35,458 nt of DNA from Clostridia bacterium (GTDB lineage Bacteria; Bacillota; Clostridia; Oscillospirales; CAG-272): assembly GCA_017420755.1 (NCBI GenBank), contig JAFQOG010000013.1, forward strand, positions 1 to 35,458, in the 5' to 3' direction. Positions 7,221 to 15,180 of this stretch are shown piece by piece (position 1 is the stretch's first letter; every line of letters begins with the position of its first letter). A program made the position numbers and the translations under genes. The notes beneath the pieces are model-generated. The model was given only the letters and a program-made list of their open reading frames with translations, had not been told where the DNA came from and did no database searches.

Positions 7221-9055
7221 GTGCTTTGATTTTTAATTTCTAGGCATGCACAAAGCTCGGAATACATGTATAATGAGCCAAGACAAATTATGGCTCTATC
7301 CTCACCTTGTGCTATGGCTATTGCCCTTGACACAGCGTTCTCTATGCTTTCGCATGGTGTCGCCTTAACTCCAATGGAGTTGAACACTTCGGCATATTCG
7401 CTAGCATTTAACGCACGAGGGTTGTCTGGTGTAATACATAATACCTCACTTGAAATTCTGGCAATTTGTCTTGCGATATATTGATAATCCTTATCAGCCA
7501 TAACGCCCGTTATGGCTATTAGCTTTTGATCGTTAAAGTATTTTTTTACACTTTCAACAGCACTTAAAACACCCTCTGGGTTGTGTGCACCATCAGCAAT
7601 AATTATTGGAGCCTTTGACAAGATTTCAAATCTTGCATGCCAAACCACGCATGACAAGCCTTCTTTTATAGCATTGTCGCTTATTTCAACGCCATTTTGA
7701 CGCAAAACATCTATTGCGCAAAGAACATTCGATGCATTGAAAGGCTGATACTCTCCAAGTAATGGAATGAAAATATCCTTATGAGCGCCAAAATCAATTA
7801 TAGTGCCATCAAGAGTCAACTGCTTGATTTGTGTCAAGCTATGATCCACCTTATAAAATGGTGCTCCCATCTCTTGCGCTCTATTAGAAATAACGATTTC
7901 GGCATCGTTATTTTCTCCGCCCCATATGCATGGAACATCGCTCTTTATAATTCCTGCCTTTTCAAATGCAATCTTCTCTATTGTATCACCTAGAATTGAA
8001 GCGTGATCAATTGCAATTCCTGTAATAACAGACAAAACAGATGTGTCAACAATATTTGTAGAATCAAGTCTTCCACCTAGTCCACATTCAAGAACCACAT
8101 AATCACATTTATTTTTAGCAAAATACTCAAAGGCGATAGCCGTTATAAGCTCAAATTCGGTTGGTTTGTCGATCATTTTATCAACAACAGGCTTTATTTT
8201 TTCAACGAGAGCTACAAGCTCATCATTCGATATCATCTCTTTATTAATTGCCATTCTTTCATTAAAGGTTTTTACATATGGAGATGTGAAAAGTCCTGTT
8301 TTATAGCCCGCTGATTGCAAAACCGAGGATAGCATCGCACAAAATGAGCCCTTGCCATTAGTGCCGGCAACATGAATAAATTTAAGGCTTTTCTGAGGAT
8401 TTCCAAGAGCTTCGCAAAGCGTGCCTATTCTTTCAAGCCCCGGATTACAAAATGTCCAATTTACCTTGTGAATATATTCAAGAGCCTCATCATAGGTCAT
8501 TTTATATGTTCTTTTTGAATCAACATATCCAACTGCGCTTGCAAAGCTCCTTCTTTTTAGCAAGATGCAAAGAAGCAAAATCTCAAGAGGCGCAATTACC
8601 AAATAAATCGGTATTCTCCAAAAAACCAAAAATTGATAATACTCAAACAAGCCTATTGGCTTTATTATAAGAGAGCCTACAAGGTGTGCTAGCGCTCCCG
8701 ATACAATAATTTGAGGCGCGCCCTTTTTACGCACTATAAATCTTGACGAAATGCCCGATACAACACCGACCATCATTGCTCCAAATGTTACAATCAGGTT
8801 AGGCGGATACATTTGATTTGAGAACAAATAGCTGATAAGATCAGAGCCTGCTCCCACTACTCCACCTACAATAGGACCAAACAAAATACCTGTCAAAATA
8901 ATGGGCAGATTTTCAAATGTAATCCTGAACACTCCACCAAAATCTAAAAAGTTCTTGCAAAAAATACCAATTACCACGCTTGTCGCAGTAAGCATTGCGC
9001 AAACAGTTAAATTTTTGATGCTTCCGAATAGCTTTACCTTTTTTGTTGAATTCAT
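7217..9055 (-). CDS. folC: Fusion of folate ECF transporter S component (FolT) and folylpolyglutamate synthase (FolC)
   Basis: A 612-residue two-domain protein. Residues 1 to about 172 have five or six membrane helices with FENLPIILTGILFGPIVGG and GAGSDLISYL, typical of FolT, the substrate-binding subunit of energy-coupling-factor vitamin transporters. Residues about 186-612 are a complete Mur-ligase-like FolC: MTYDEALEYIHK, the P-loop GTNGKGS (231-237), ECGLGGRLDSTN, and DGAHNPEG. FolC adds glutamates to folate, which traps it in the cell. The frame is continuous, and the internal ATG at the domain border has no good ribosome site, so one chain is likely. The protein would bring folate in (with an EcfA/EcfT module encoded elsewhere) and polyglutamylate it at the membrane. 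Start ATG at 9055; GAGGAGG lies about 12 bases upstream. The THF riboswitch at 9113-9212 precedes it and fits the folate role. Confidence 0.93.
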   Translation of the reverse strand: MNSTKKVKLFGSIKNLTVCAMLTATSVVIGIFCKNFLDFGGVFRITFENLPIILTGILFGPIVGGVVGAGSDLISYLFSNQMYPPNLIVTFGAMMVGVVSGISSRFIVRKKGAPQIIVSGALAHLVGSLIIKPIGLFEYYQFLVFWRIPIYLVIAPLEILLLCILLKRRSFASAVGYVDSKRTYKMTYDEALEYIHKVNWTFCNPGLERIGTLCEALGNPQKSLKFIHVAGTNGKGSFCAMLSSVLQSAGYKTGLFTSPYVKTFNERMAINKEMISNDELVALVEKIKPVVDKMIDKPTEFELITAIAFEYFAKNKCDYVVLECGLGGRLDSTNIVDTSVLSVITGIAIDHASILGDTIEKIAFEKAGIIKSDVPCIWGGENNDAEIVISNRAQEMGAPFYKVDHSLTQIKQLTLDGTIIDFGAHKDIFIPLLGEYQPFNASNVLCAIDVLRQNGVEISDNAIKEGLSCVVWHARFEILSKAPIIIADGAHNPEGVLSAVESVKKYFNDQKLIAITGVMADKDYQYIARQIARISSEVLCITPDNPRALNASEYAEVFNSIGVKATPCESIENAVSRAIAIAQGEDRAIICLGSLYMYSELCACLEIKNQST

Positions 9056-9112
9056 AAAATAAAAATACCTCCTCGACGATATACAGATTTTTCAGCAACC
9101 ATCTCGGAGAAA

Positions 9113-9212
9113 AGTCCAGCGGGATGCAATGCCCGTACCGCAACCTAGGTTTTCGTCCAAAGGGCAACTCCCCGTCCCTCTAGCACTTAACGCACGCACA
9201 TTTACTCTGTAA
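9113..9212 (-). ncRNA. Tetrahydrofolate (THF) riboswitch
   Basis: Read on the minus strand, the leader has the conserved blocks of the THF-I (folT) aptamer in order: AGAGTA, GCGTTAAGTG, GGGGAGTTGCC, CGAA, GCGGTA, then TTGCATCCCGCT. The usual closing stem GGAG/CTCC appears here as CAG/CTG. The block CTCC (around 9103-9107) downstream of the aptamer can pair with the GGAG of the ribosome site of folT-folC (9068-9075), which suggests control of translation start; no U-tract terminator is seen. It sits between a promoter at 9227-9255 and a gene with a folate transporter domain, which is the expected context. Confidence 0.85.
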
Positions 9213-9226
9213 AAATCTTATATAGT

Positions 9227-9255
9227 ATGATAGCACATATGCGTATGTTTTTCAA
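9227..9255 (-). promoter_or_regulatory. Promoter of folT-folC
   Basis: On the minus strand TTGAAA (9250-9255) and TATCAT (9227-9232) are 17 bases apart. Transcription would begin near 9220, just before the first conserved block of the THF aptamer. Confidence 0.7.
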
Positions 9256-9295
9256 TACCTTTTGAAAAATCATATAAAAATCATTGCTCTTTCAC

Positions 9296-9324
9296 TTGAC
9301 AAGCGTTCTTTTTTGATGTATAAT
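9296..9324 (+). promoter_or_regulatory. Consensus promoter of the metal-transport operon
   Basis: TTGACA (9296-9301) and TATAAT (9319-9324) with a 17-base spacer match the full sigma-A consensus. The Fur-type palindrome begins about 8 bases downstream of the -10. Confidence 0.88.
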
Positions 9325-9332
9325 CAAAATGT

Positions 9333-9355
9333 AATTTGAGAATGATTATCAAATT
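9333..9355. promoter_or_regulatory. Fur-family box at the start of the metal operon
   Basis: The core TGAGAATGATTATCA (9337-9351) matches the 7-1-7 Fur consensus TGATAATNATTATCA at all but one position. The symmetry extends to AATTTGA...TCAAATT, giving 11-base arms with one mismatch. A third half-site, AATTTGATAA, follows at 9364-9373. The site covers the region just after the transcription start, so a bound repressor would block the strong promoter. The TGA/TCA ends fit Fur better than Zur (which prefers CGTAAT/ATTACG) or PerR (TTATAAT/ATTATAA), by analogy with Bacillus sites. Confidence 0.82.
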
Positions 9356-9409
9356 TGAAAACGAATTTGATAAAAGGTTTCATTTTAAATCATCTAAGAG
9401 AGGAATTTT

Positions 9410-10261
9410 ATGCCATTTGAAGAAATACTGCATGTACTTTTACATGCGTTAATCGAAACCTTAAAATCAATCCCTTTTCTCTTTTTAGCTTATTTGCTTA
9501 TGGAATTTATTGAGCATAAGGCATCAGGAAAAATGGAAGGCTCTTTAAGGAAATTACGAGGCGCAGGCCCTGCTATTGGCTCGGCGCTTGGATGCATTCC
9601 ACAATGTGGCTTTTCGGCATCTGCATCTAATCTTTACACCGCCGGTCTTATCACTGAGGGAACATTAATTGCTGTTTTTCTTGCTACAAGCGATGAGGCA
9701 ATTCCCTTACTTATAAGCAATCCTGAGGCTCATGGCGCGATTTGGAAGCTTTTAGCTTGCAAGATAGGAATAGGAATTCTTTGTGGTTTTGCTATTGATT
9801 TTATATACAAAAAGCTGAAAATCGCTAAATCTCCTGTGGATTTGTGTGAGGACTGTGGTTGCGAGGAAGAAGGTGGAATTTTCAAGCCCGCCTTAAAGCA
9901 CACATTAAAAATCACACTCTTTATACTTATTGTTAATGTTGTTTTAGGCTTCGCAATTGAGCTTTTGGGTCATGATAGGCTTAACACCATTTTGCTTAGT
10001 GGAAGCTATGCTCAGCCTTTTGTCACCGCCCTTTTAGGTCTTATTCCTAACTGTGCTGTATCAGTTGCTCTTACAGAGCTTTATATCGAAGGCTCTCTCT
10101 CATTTGGTTCTGCTGTTGCCGGTCTATGCTCCGGTGCCGGAATGGGCCTTACAGTTCTTTTCAAAGCCAACAAAAACAAAAAAGAAAATATTCGCATAGT
10201 TGCAATTTTATATGCCATCTCTTCAATATTTGGATTGATATTAATGCTATGCGGTGCATAA
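9410..10261 (+). CDS. Multi-TM heavy-metal permease of the ArsP_2 / putative manganese exporter family
   Basis: A 283-residue membrane protein with about eight to ten hydrophobic segments built as two similar halves: GCIPQCGFSASASNLYTAGLI in the first half and LIPNCAVSVALTELYIEG in the second. This duplicated PQCG/PNCA pattern marks the ArsP_2 family, annotated as a putative heavy-metal or manganese transporter. A loop in the middle reads CEDCGCEEEGG and could bind metal. Start ATG at 9410 with AGAGAGG upstream. First gene of a four-gene operon behind a strong promoter and a Fur-type box, so it is likely turned on when a metal, probably iron or one sensed like it, is scarce. The substrate and direction of transport are not established by the sequence. 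Confidence 0.85.
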   Translation: MPFEEILHVLLHALIETLKSIPFLFLAYLLMEFIEHKASGKMEGSLRKLRGAGPAIGSALGCIPQCGFSASASNLYTAGLITEGTLIAVFLATSDEAIPLLISNPEAHGAIWKLLACKIGIGILCGFAIDFIYKKLKIAKSPVDLCEDCGCEEEGGIFKPALKHTLKITLFILIVNVVLGFAIELLGHDRLNTILLSGSYAQPFVTALLGLIPNCAVSVALTELYIEGSLSFGSAVAGLCSGAGMGLTVLFKANKNKKENIRIVAILYAISSIFGLILMLCGA

Positions 10262-10285
10262 TGCATAAAATGATAGGAGGAAATT

Positions 10286-10927
10286 ATGATTTGCACAAAA
10301 AATTTATCAAAGCATTTCAAAAACGAAACCGCCATTGACTATCATGATATGACCTTCGAGGACGGTAAATCCTATATGCTTCTTGGAGCATCAGGATGCG
10401 GGAAATCTACTCTACTCAATATGATTGCGGGCATTCTCTCTGTAGATAGTGGCTCAATTGAGATTGATGGTGTTGATATGTCCCTGAAAACTCAAAAGGA
10501 AAGGGACAAGTTTAGAATTCAAAAAATCGGCTACATATTCCAAGATTTCAAGCTCATTCCCGAAATGACAGTAATTGACAATATTAACATTTTAAGGCTT
10601 GAGGGTGTTGACACATCGGGTGTTGATGAAATTTTAGCCAAGCTTGAAATTCTAGATAAGAAAAACAAAAAGGTAAAGCATCTATCCGGTGGTGAAAAGC
10701 AAAGAGTTGCTATCGCTCGTGCCATTGTTAAAAAGCCTGATATAATCCTCGCTGACGAGCCAACAGGAAACCTCAACTTCGCAATTGGCGAGGAGGTAAT
10801 AAAACAGCTCGTTGAGATTTCAAAGGGAAAAACTCTTATTGCTGTTACTCACGACGAAAGACTTTCATCATATTTCGATTATGTTATTGACATGAATGAG
10901 ATGACAGGAGGTAGGCGAGATGTTTAA
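10286..10927 (+). CDS. ABC transporter ATP-binding protein, LolD/MacB type
   Basis: A 213-residue ABC ATPase. Walker A is GASGCGKST (about residues 34-42), the Q-loop is YIFQDFKLIP, the signature is LSGGEKQRVAIARA, Walker B is IILADEPTGNLN, and the switch His lies in VTHDE. ADEPTGNLN is typical of the LolD/FtsE/MacB branch, which pairs with FtsX-like permeases. That partner is the next gene, whose ATG at 10920 lies 8 bases inside this one. Ribosome site AGGAGG before 10286. Most proteins of this branch work on substrates at the outer membrane face rather than by classical import; the job here is inferred from the neighbours to be metal-related. Confidence 0.93.
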   Translation: MICTKNLSKHFKNETAIDYHDMTFEDGKSYMLLGASGCGKSTLLNMIAGILSVDSGSIEIDGVDMSLKTQKERDKFRIQKIGYIFQDFKLIPEMTVIDNINILRLEGVDTSGVDEILAKLEILDKKNKKVKHLSGGEKQRVAIARAIVKKPDIILADEPTGNLNFAIGEEVIKQLVEISKGKTLIAVTHDERLSSYFDYVIDMNEMTGGRRDV

Positions 10928-12098
10928 GTTTGCTCTTAAAAATATGGCAATAAAGAAAATTCAAATCATTCTTGTTGTGCTTTCCGTTGTTATTTCTGCA
11001 GGCGTTGCAATCCTTGCGTATAATATTGCATCGCAAATTGATGACGGAATATCGTCAAATGCCGGCTACTACTCTCTTATCGTCGGTCCTGCAGGCTCTA
11101 ACACCGATCTAGCAATGAATTCAATGTACTTTACAGGAAATCCTACCGAAACCATTCCATATTCTTACATGGACACTCTATATAAGGACACCAATGTAAG
11201 AAGAGTTATTCCTCTTGCAATAGGTGGCGGAACATATAAAAATCAATACAAGGTTGTTGGAACATCGGCAGATCTTTTGGCAAATAAGGGCTTCGATTCC
11301 GGAAATGCCTTTGATGATTCTACCGATTGTCAGGTTGTTGTAGGATATACAGTCGCTCAAAGAAATAATCTAAGTGTCGGCGACAAAATAAAGATTGGCC
11401 ACGGAACTGACGCTCATGGTCAAGATCTTGAGGTTGTAGGCATTCTTGAGCAATCCTATTCCTCGTACGATACAGTTGTTTTTACACAGGTAAAGACTCT
11501 ATGGCATTTACATGAGAATGAGGGCGAGGAGCATCACGACCACAATGTTTATGCGTTTTTAATAAATACAAACAATTTAACAGGCGCTTCTACTCTTATT
11601 AGAAAGCTCAATAATACAGTAATTGTTGACGAGGAAAGTGGCACTACATATCCAATTCAAGCCATCGAGCCTATGAGCATTATGCGTGGCGTGCTTGATG
11701 ATTTGGGAGATACAAAATATATAACCCTTGTTCTTTGTGCAATTATTCTTGCAATGAACATTTTGGTTATTTCCATTATCACTCTTCTTAATATGTACAA
11801 TTCCAAAAAGGAAATTTCTCTTATGCGCCTTATTGGAATAAGCATGAAAAAAATAAATCTATTATATATAATTCAAAACAGCATTATTGGAATTATCAGT
11901 ACATTGCTTGCATTTGGAGCATCAAGACTCTGCTTACTCCTTATGAGTGGATTTGCACAAAAAATGGGAGTTGTGCTGAACTATGGTAAATTCTACCCTC
12001 TCGAATTTGTAATTCTATTGGGCGTATTCATAATTACTGTGTTGCCTACAATAATTTGCACATATTCAATGGCAAGAAAGGATAGCTTGGAGCAATGA
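10920..12098 (+). CDS. FtsX-like ABC permease with histidine-rich loop (MacB/LolC type)
   Basis: A 392-residue permease with one N-terminal membrane helix (about 14-36), a large extracytoplasmic domain (about 40-262) and three C-terminal helices (about 268-290, 315-343, 362-382), the FtsX/MacB topology. STVLRLIG-like coupling appears as KEISLMRLIGISMKK near 297-311. Unusual is a histidine cluster in the outside domain, residues 196-208 (HLHENEGEEHHDH, five His and five acidic residues), a likely divalent-metal binding site. Overlaps the ATPase gene by 8 bases and the lipoprotein gene by 4, so all three are translationally coupled. Zinc-related FtsX-type ABC systems with a small lipoprotein partner are known in other bacteria; that similarity is inference. 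Confidence 0.9.
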   Translation: MFKFALKNMAIKKIQIILVVLSVVISAGVAILAYNIASQIDDGISSNAGYYSLIVGPAGSNTDLAMNSMYFTGNPTETIPYSYMDTLYKDTNVRRVIPLAIGGGTYKNQYKVVGTSADLLANKGFDSGNAFDDSTDCQVVVGYTVAQRNNLSVGDKIKIGHGTDAHGQDLEVVGILEQSYSSYDTVVFTQVKTLWHLHENEGEEHHDHNVYAFLINTNNLTGASTLIRKLNNTVIVDEESGTTYPIQAIEPMSIMRGVLDDLGDTKYITLVLCAIILAMNILVISIITLLNMYNSKKEISLMRLIGISMKKINLLYIIQNSIIGIISTLLAFGASRLCLLLMSGFAQKMGVVLNYGKFYPLEFVILLGVFIITVLPTIICTYSMARKDSLEQ

Positions 12099-13039
12099 AA
12101 AGAAGCATAATTTTAAAGATATTTTCAGTTATTATGGTGTGCTTGCTTATGCTATCGCTTGCTTCGTGTGGAACTCCAAGCTATGATGACCCCACTAAAA
12201 TAAGCTTCAAAAGCGCATTGAGCTACGAATATTTAAAATCTCTTGATGGAAAGCCGATTACAATAAACGGATATATGGCAACCAGCTCCCCTGTTGACGG
12301 ATCTTTTATTTATCTTATGAACCTTCCATATCAAAGCTGTCCCTTCTGTGTGCCAAACACGAACGAGCTTTCAAACACGATGGCAGTTTATCCGCAAGGT
12401 AACAAAAAATTCGACTACACAAATCAAGCTATAAAAATCACCGGCATTCTTGAGGTTTCTCGTAACAAGGAAACATTTTTCGAGGACAATTTTGGATATA
12501 AATTCAATTTTAAGATTGTAGATGCCTATTATGATGTGCTTGACGAAAGTGAGCTTGGCGACAAATCTCTTTGGACCGAAATTGCAAGCAGTGATATTAT
12601 AACAGATATCTACGAAATGTATGATTATTTGTATTTTACAACACATTGGTTCACCTACACCGCAACATTTGAGCAGGGTAAGGATTATTTATATCCTAGT
12701 GATGCAATATATTTTATAACCCAAGATGGTGCGCAGTTCAATTACGGCTACAAGAGTGGTTATTTCGATTCTCTACGCTCTTCAGTTAATAGCATAAGTG
12801 AAACAGAGCTAAACGACCTTATCGAAAATATAAACAAGGTTGAGCAGTTATCAAAAACAGCCGTTTCGGAGCTTCAAAGAGGGCTTAATAATACTAGCGT
12901 GTATAAGCCTGTTGTAAAATATTCCGAGGAATTCAAGGACAATAGAACTCAATATGAATATCTGTCAGACGAGCTACAAAAGCAATACACTGCTCTTTTC
13001 GCTGAATTTTCGGAATGGATGTCAAGCTTTGAATACTAA
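12095..13039 (+). CDS. Lipoprotein with CPFC motif, DUF3299-like OB-fold domain
   Basis: A 314-residue exported protein. A signal peptide with lipobox LASC puts the lipid-bearing cysteine at residue 25. Residues about 45-150 read as a small beta-barrel: YLKSLDGKPITINGYM, IYLMNLPYQSCPFC (C82 and C85) and ITGILEVS. This order (Leu-Asp-Gly-Lys, hydrophobic-x-Gly, Cys pair, x-G-x-L near the end) resembles DUF3299 proteins that sit next to FtsX-type metal ABC genes. The C-terminal half is helical and unknown. ATGA overlap with the permease gene (12095-12098) makes it the last gene of the metal operon, followed by a strong terminator. It may bind metal outside the cell for the transporter. Confidence 0.8.
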   Translation: MKRSIILKIFSVIMVCLLMLSLASCGTPSYDDPTKISFKSALSYEYLKSLDGKPITINGYMATSSPVDGSFIYLMNLPYQSCPFCVPNTNELSNTMAVYPQGNKKFDYTNQAIKITGILEVSRNKETFFEDNFGYKFNFKIVDAYYDVLDESELGDKSLWTEIASSDIITDIYEMYDYLYFTTHWFTYTATFEQGKDYLYPSDAIYFITQDGAQFNYGYKSGYFDSLRSSVNSISETELNDLIENINKVEQLSKTAVSELQRGLNNTSVYKPVVKYSEEFKDNRTQYEYLSDELQKQYTALFAEFSEWMSSFEY

Positions 13040-13043
13040 CATT

Positions 13044-13078
13044 AAAGGCAGGAAGCAAATTCCTGCCTTTGTTTTTGC
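13044..13078 (+). terminator. Terminator of the metal operon
   Basis: An 11-bp perfect stem (13044-13054 with 13060-13070, arm AAAGGCAGGAA) with a 5-base loop is followed by GTTTTTGC and further T-rich DNA. Confidence 0.88.
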
Positions 13079-13096
13079 ATTTTTTTAATTTTCGCC

Positions 13097-13125
13097 TTGA
13101 CAAGTTGATTTTTATATGTTAAAAT
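13097..13125 (+). promoter_or_regulatory. Promoter of thrS
   Basis: TTGACA (13097-13102) and TAAAAT (13120-13125) with a 17-base spacer precede the T-box leader; start of transcription near 13132. Confidence 0.8.
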
Positions 13126-13131
13126 AGGTCA

Positions 13132-13353
13132 CAACAAAGGCATTGACGGAAAGAGTAGCAAAGCTTTCGTTTTTCAGAGAGGATAGCGCTATGGTGAAAG
13201 CTATCTATTACGATTTTTGTGAAGACCACTCCCGAGCTGTAAAGGGGTAACAACCTTTATCGTATATTCGCGTTAAGGATTTGAGTTAAATACAAGGTGG
13301 AACCGTGTTTTTTGCACCCTTGATGTCTTTTTGACATCAAGGGTTTTATTTTT
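13132..13353 (+). ncRNA. T-box leader for threonine with attenuator
   Basis: The leader carries T-box blocks in order: an AGAGAGG loop-like block near 13180, a specifier region with ACC (Thr codon) at 13225-13227 in GAAGACCACTCCCGAG, and the T-box core AAGGTGGAACCGTG near 13294-13307, which pairs with the tRNA acceptor end. A terminator follows: an 11-bp stem (13317-13327 with 13333-13343) and TTTTATTTTT. Uncharged tRNA-Thr would stabilise the antiterminator and let thrS be read. The ACC specifier agrees with the gene downstream. Confidence 0.93.
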
Positions 13354-13378
13354 GAAATTTATCAAGGAGGATATATTT

Positions 13379-15178
13379 ATGAAAATCATTTTAAATGACG
13401 GAACAGTAAGAGAATGTGAAAGCAAAGCCGAGGAGCTTCATGTTATTAGACACACCGCTGCTCACATTATGGCTCAAGCCATCAGACGACTCTTCCCTCA
13501 CGCCATCTTTGCGTATGGTCCTGCTAACGAAAAGGGCTTTTACTACGATGTAGATTTAGGGGAAACAAAGCTAACTGATGCTGATCTTGTTAATATTGAA
13601 AAGGAAATGAAGAAGATTACAAAGGAAAATCTTCCAATCAAGCCATTTACTCTTCCTCGTGACGAGGCTATCGCTCTTATGGAGAGCCGTGGCGAGAAAT
13701 ACAAGGTTGAGCATATTGGTGATCTTGACGATGATGCTGTTATAAGCTTCTATCAGCAGGGCGACTATATTGATATGTGCGTTGGTCCTCACCTTTGCTA
13801 CACAAAGGCACTTAAGGCCTTCAAGATTTTGAAGCTTTCCGGTGCTTATTGGAAAAATGACAAGAACAATAAAATGCTCACTCGTATTAATGGCGTTGCA
13901 TTTGCTAATCAAGAGGAGCTTGATGCTCACCTTAAAATACTTGCAGAGGCTGAAATGCGCGACCATAACAAGCTTGGTCGTGATCTTGAATACTTCACTA
14001 CTGTTGATGTTATTGGTCAAGGCCTTCCGGTTCTTTTGCCAAAGGGCTCAAGAGTTATTCAGCTCCTTCAAAGATGGGTTGAGGATACCGAGCAAAAGCG
14101 TGGTTACCTTTTGACAAAAACACCTCTTATGGCAAAGCGTGAGCTTTACAAGATTTCAGGACACTGGGATCACTATCTTGATGGTATGTTTATTATGGGC
14201 GACCCGAACGACGAAACAAAGGAATGCTTTGCTCTTCGTCCTATGACTTGTCCATTCCAATATCAAGTATTTCTTAACAAGAAGCGCTCATACAGAGATC
14301 TTCCTATGCGTCTTGGCGAAACCTCTACTCTTTTCCGTAACGAGGATAGTGGCGAGATGCACGGCCTTATTCGTGTAAGACAATTTACAATTTCCGAAGG
14401 ACATCTAATTCTCCGTCCAGATCAGCTCGCCGAGGAATTCAAGGGTTGTCTTGAGCTTGCAAAATACTGTCTTGAAACAGTTGGTCTTTGGGAGGATTGC
14501 ACCTTCCGCTTCTCACAATGGGATCCTAATCGTACCGACAAATACGAGGGCACACCTGAGCAATGGAACGAGGCGCAAGAAATCATGGGCAAGCTACTTG
14601 ATGATATCGGTCTTGATTATGAGATTGGCATTGACGAGGCTGCATTCTATGGCCCTAAGCTTGACATTCAGTGCAAGAATGTATTTGGTAAGGAGGACAC
14701 AATCGTTACAATCCAAATTGATATGCTTCTCGCTAAGAAGTTTGGAATGGAATATGTTGACTCTAATAACCAAATGGTAACTCCATATATCATTCACAGA
14801 ACCTCTCTTGGATGCTACGAAAGAACTCTTGCTCTTATTCTTGAAAAGTATGCCGGTGCTCTTCCTCTATGGCTATCTCCTACACAAGCTGTTATTATTC
14901 CTATCAACTCCGATTGCGAGGAATACTGTAATGGTGTAATGGAGAAAATGGACGCTCTCGGAATGAGAGTTGAGGTTGATACTCGTAACGAAACAATGGG
15001 TAAAAAGATCCGTGAGGCTCAGCTACAAAAGATACCTTATGTTATCGTTGTTGGAAACAATGAAATCGAGAGTGGAACTGTTTCTCTTCGTGCCCGTGGT
15101 GGAGTTGATTGCGGTTCTATGACTGTTGAAGAAATGACAAACAAATTACTCCTCGAAATTGCTACAAAAAAGAGATAA
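13379..15178 (+). CDS. thrS: Threonine--tRNA ligase, with almost no TGS domain
   Basis: A 599-residue class II aminoacyl-tRNA synthetase that charges tRNA-Thr. The editing domain has HTAAH (residues 25-29) and C134-x3-H138. The catalytic core has the zinc ligands C291 (RPMTCPF), H342 and H473 (IIHRTSLG), motif 2 (FRNEDSGEMHGLIRVRQF, from 319), and motif 3 in the LGCYERTLALILE block. The C-terminal anticodon-binding domain follows from about 500. The usual N-terminal TGS domain of about 60 residues is reduced to its first strand (MKIILNDGTVRE), and the editing domain begins at residue 20. The MTCPF and ETSTLFRNEDSGEMHG wording marks a divergent but known ThrRS subtype. I chose the ATG at 13379 because AAGGAGG lies 9 bases upstream; the longer open frame would start inside the T-box terminator. 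A 16-bp terminator follows. Confidence 0.95.
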   Translation: MKIILNDGTVRECESKAEELHVIRHTAAHIMAQAIRRLFPHAIFAYGPANEKGFYYDVDLGETKLTDADLVNIEKEMKKITKENLPIKPFTLPRDEAIALMESRGEKYKVEHIGDLDDDAVISFYQQGDYIDMCVGPHLCYTKALKAFKILKLSGAYWKNDKNNKMLTRINGVAFANQEELDAHLKILAEAEMRDHNKLGRDLEYFTTVDVIGQGLPVLLPKGSRVIQLLQRWVEDTEQKRGYLLTKTPLMAKRELYKISGHWDHYLDGMFIMGDPNDETKECFALRPMTCPFQYQVFLNKKRSYRDLPMRLGETSTLFRNEDSGEMHGLIRVRQFTISEGHLILRPDQLAEEFKGCLELAKYCLETVGLWEDCTFRFSQWDPNRTDKYEGTPEQWNEAQEIMGKLLDDIGLDYEIGIDEAAFYGPKLDIQCKNVFGKEDTIVTIQIDMLLAKKFGMEYVDSNNQMVTPYIIHRTSLGCYERTLALILEKYAGALPLWLSPTQAVIIPINSDCEEYCNGVMEKMDALGMRVEVDTRNETMGKKIREAQLQKIPYVIVVGNNEIESGTVSLRARGGVDCGSMTVEEMTNKLLLEIATKKR

Positions 15179-15180
15179 AT

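Noticed and set aside
9337-9351. Zur or PerR box instead of a Fur box
   Set aside because: Zur sites in Bacillota usually carry CGTAAT and PerR sites TTATAAT; the TGA/TCA ends here fit Fur best. The call still rests on consensus alone, so a Fur-family paralogue with altered specificity is not excluded.
13331-13378. Longer start for thrS
   Set aside because: The extra codons lie within the T-box terminator stem, and the ATG at 13379 has an AAGGAGG at the right distance.
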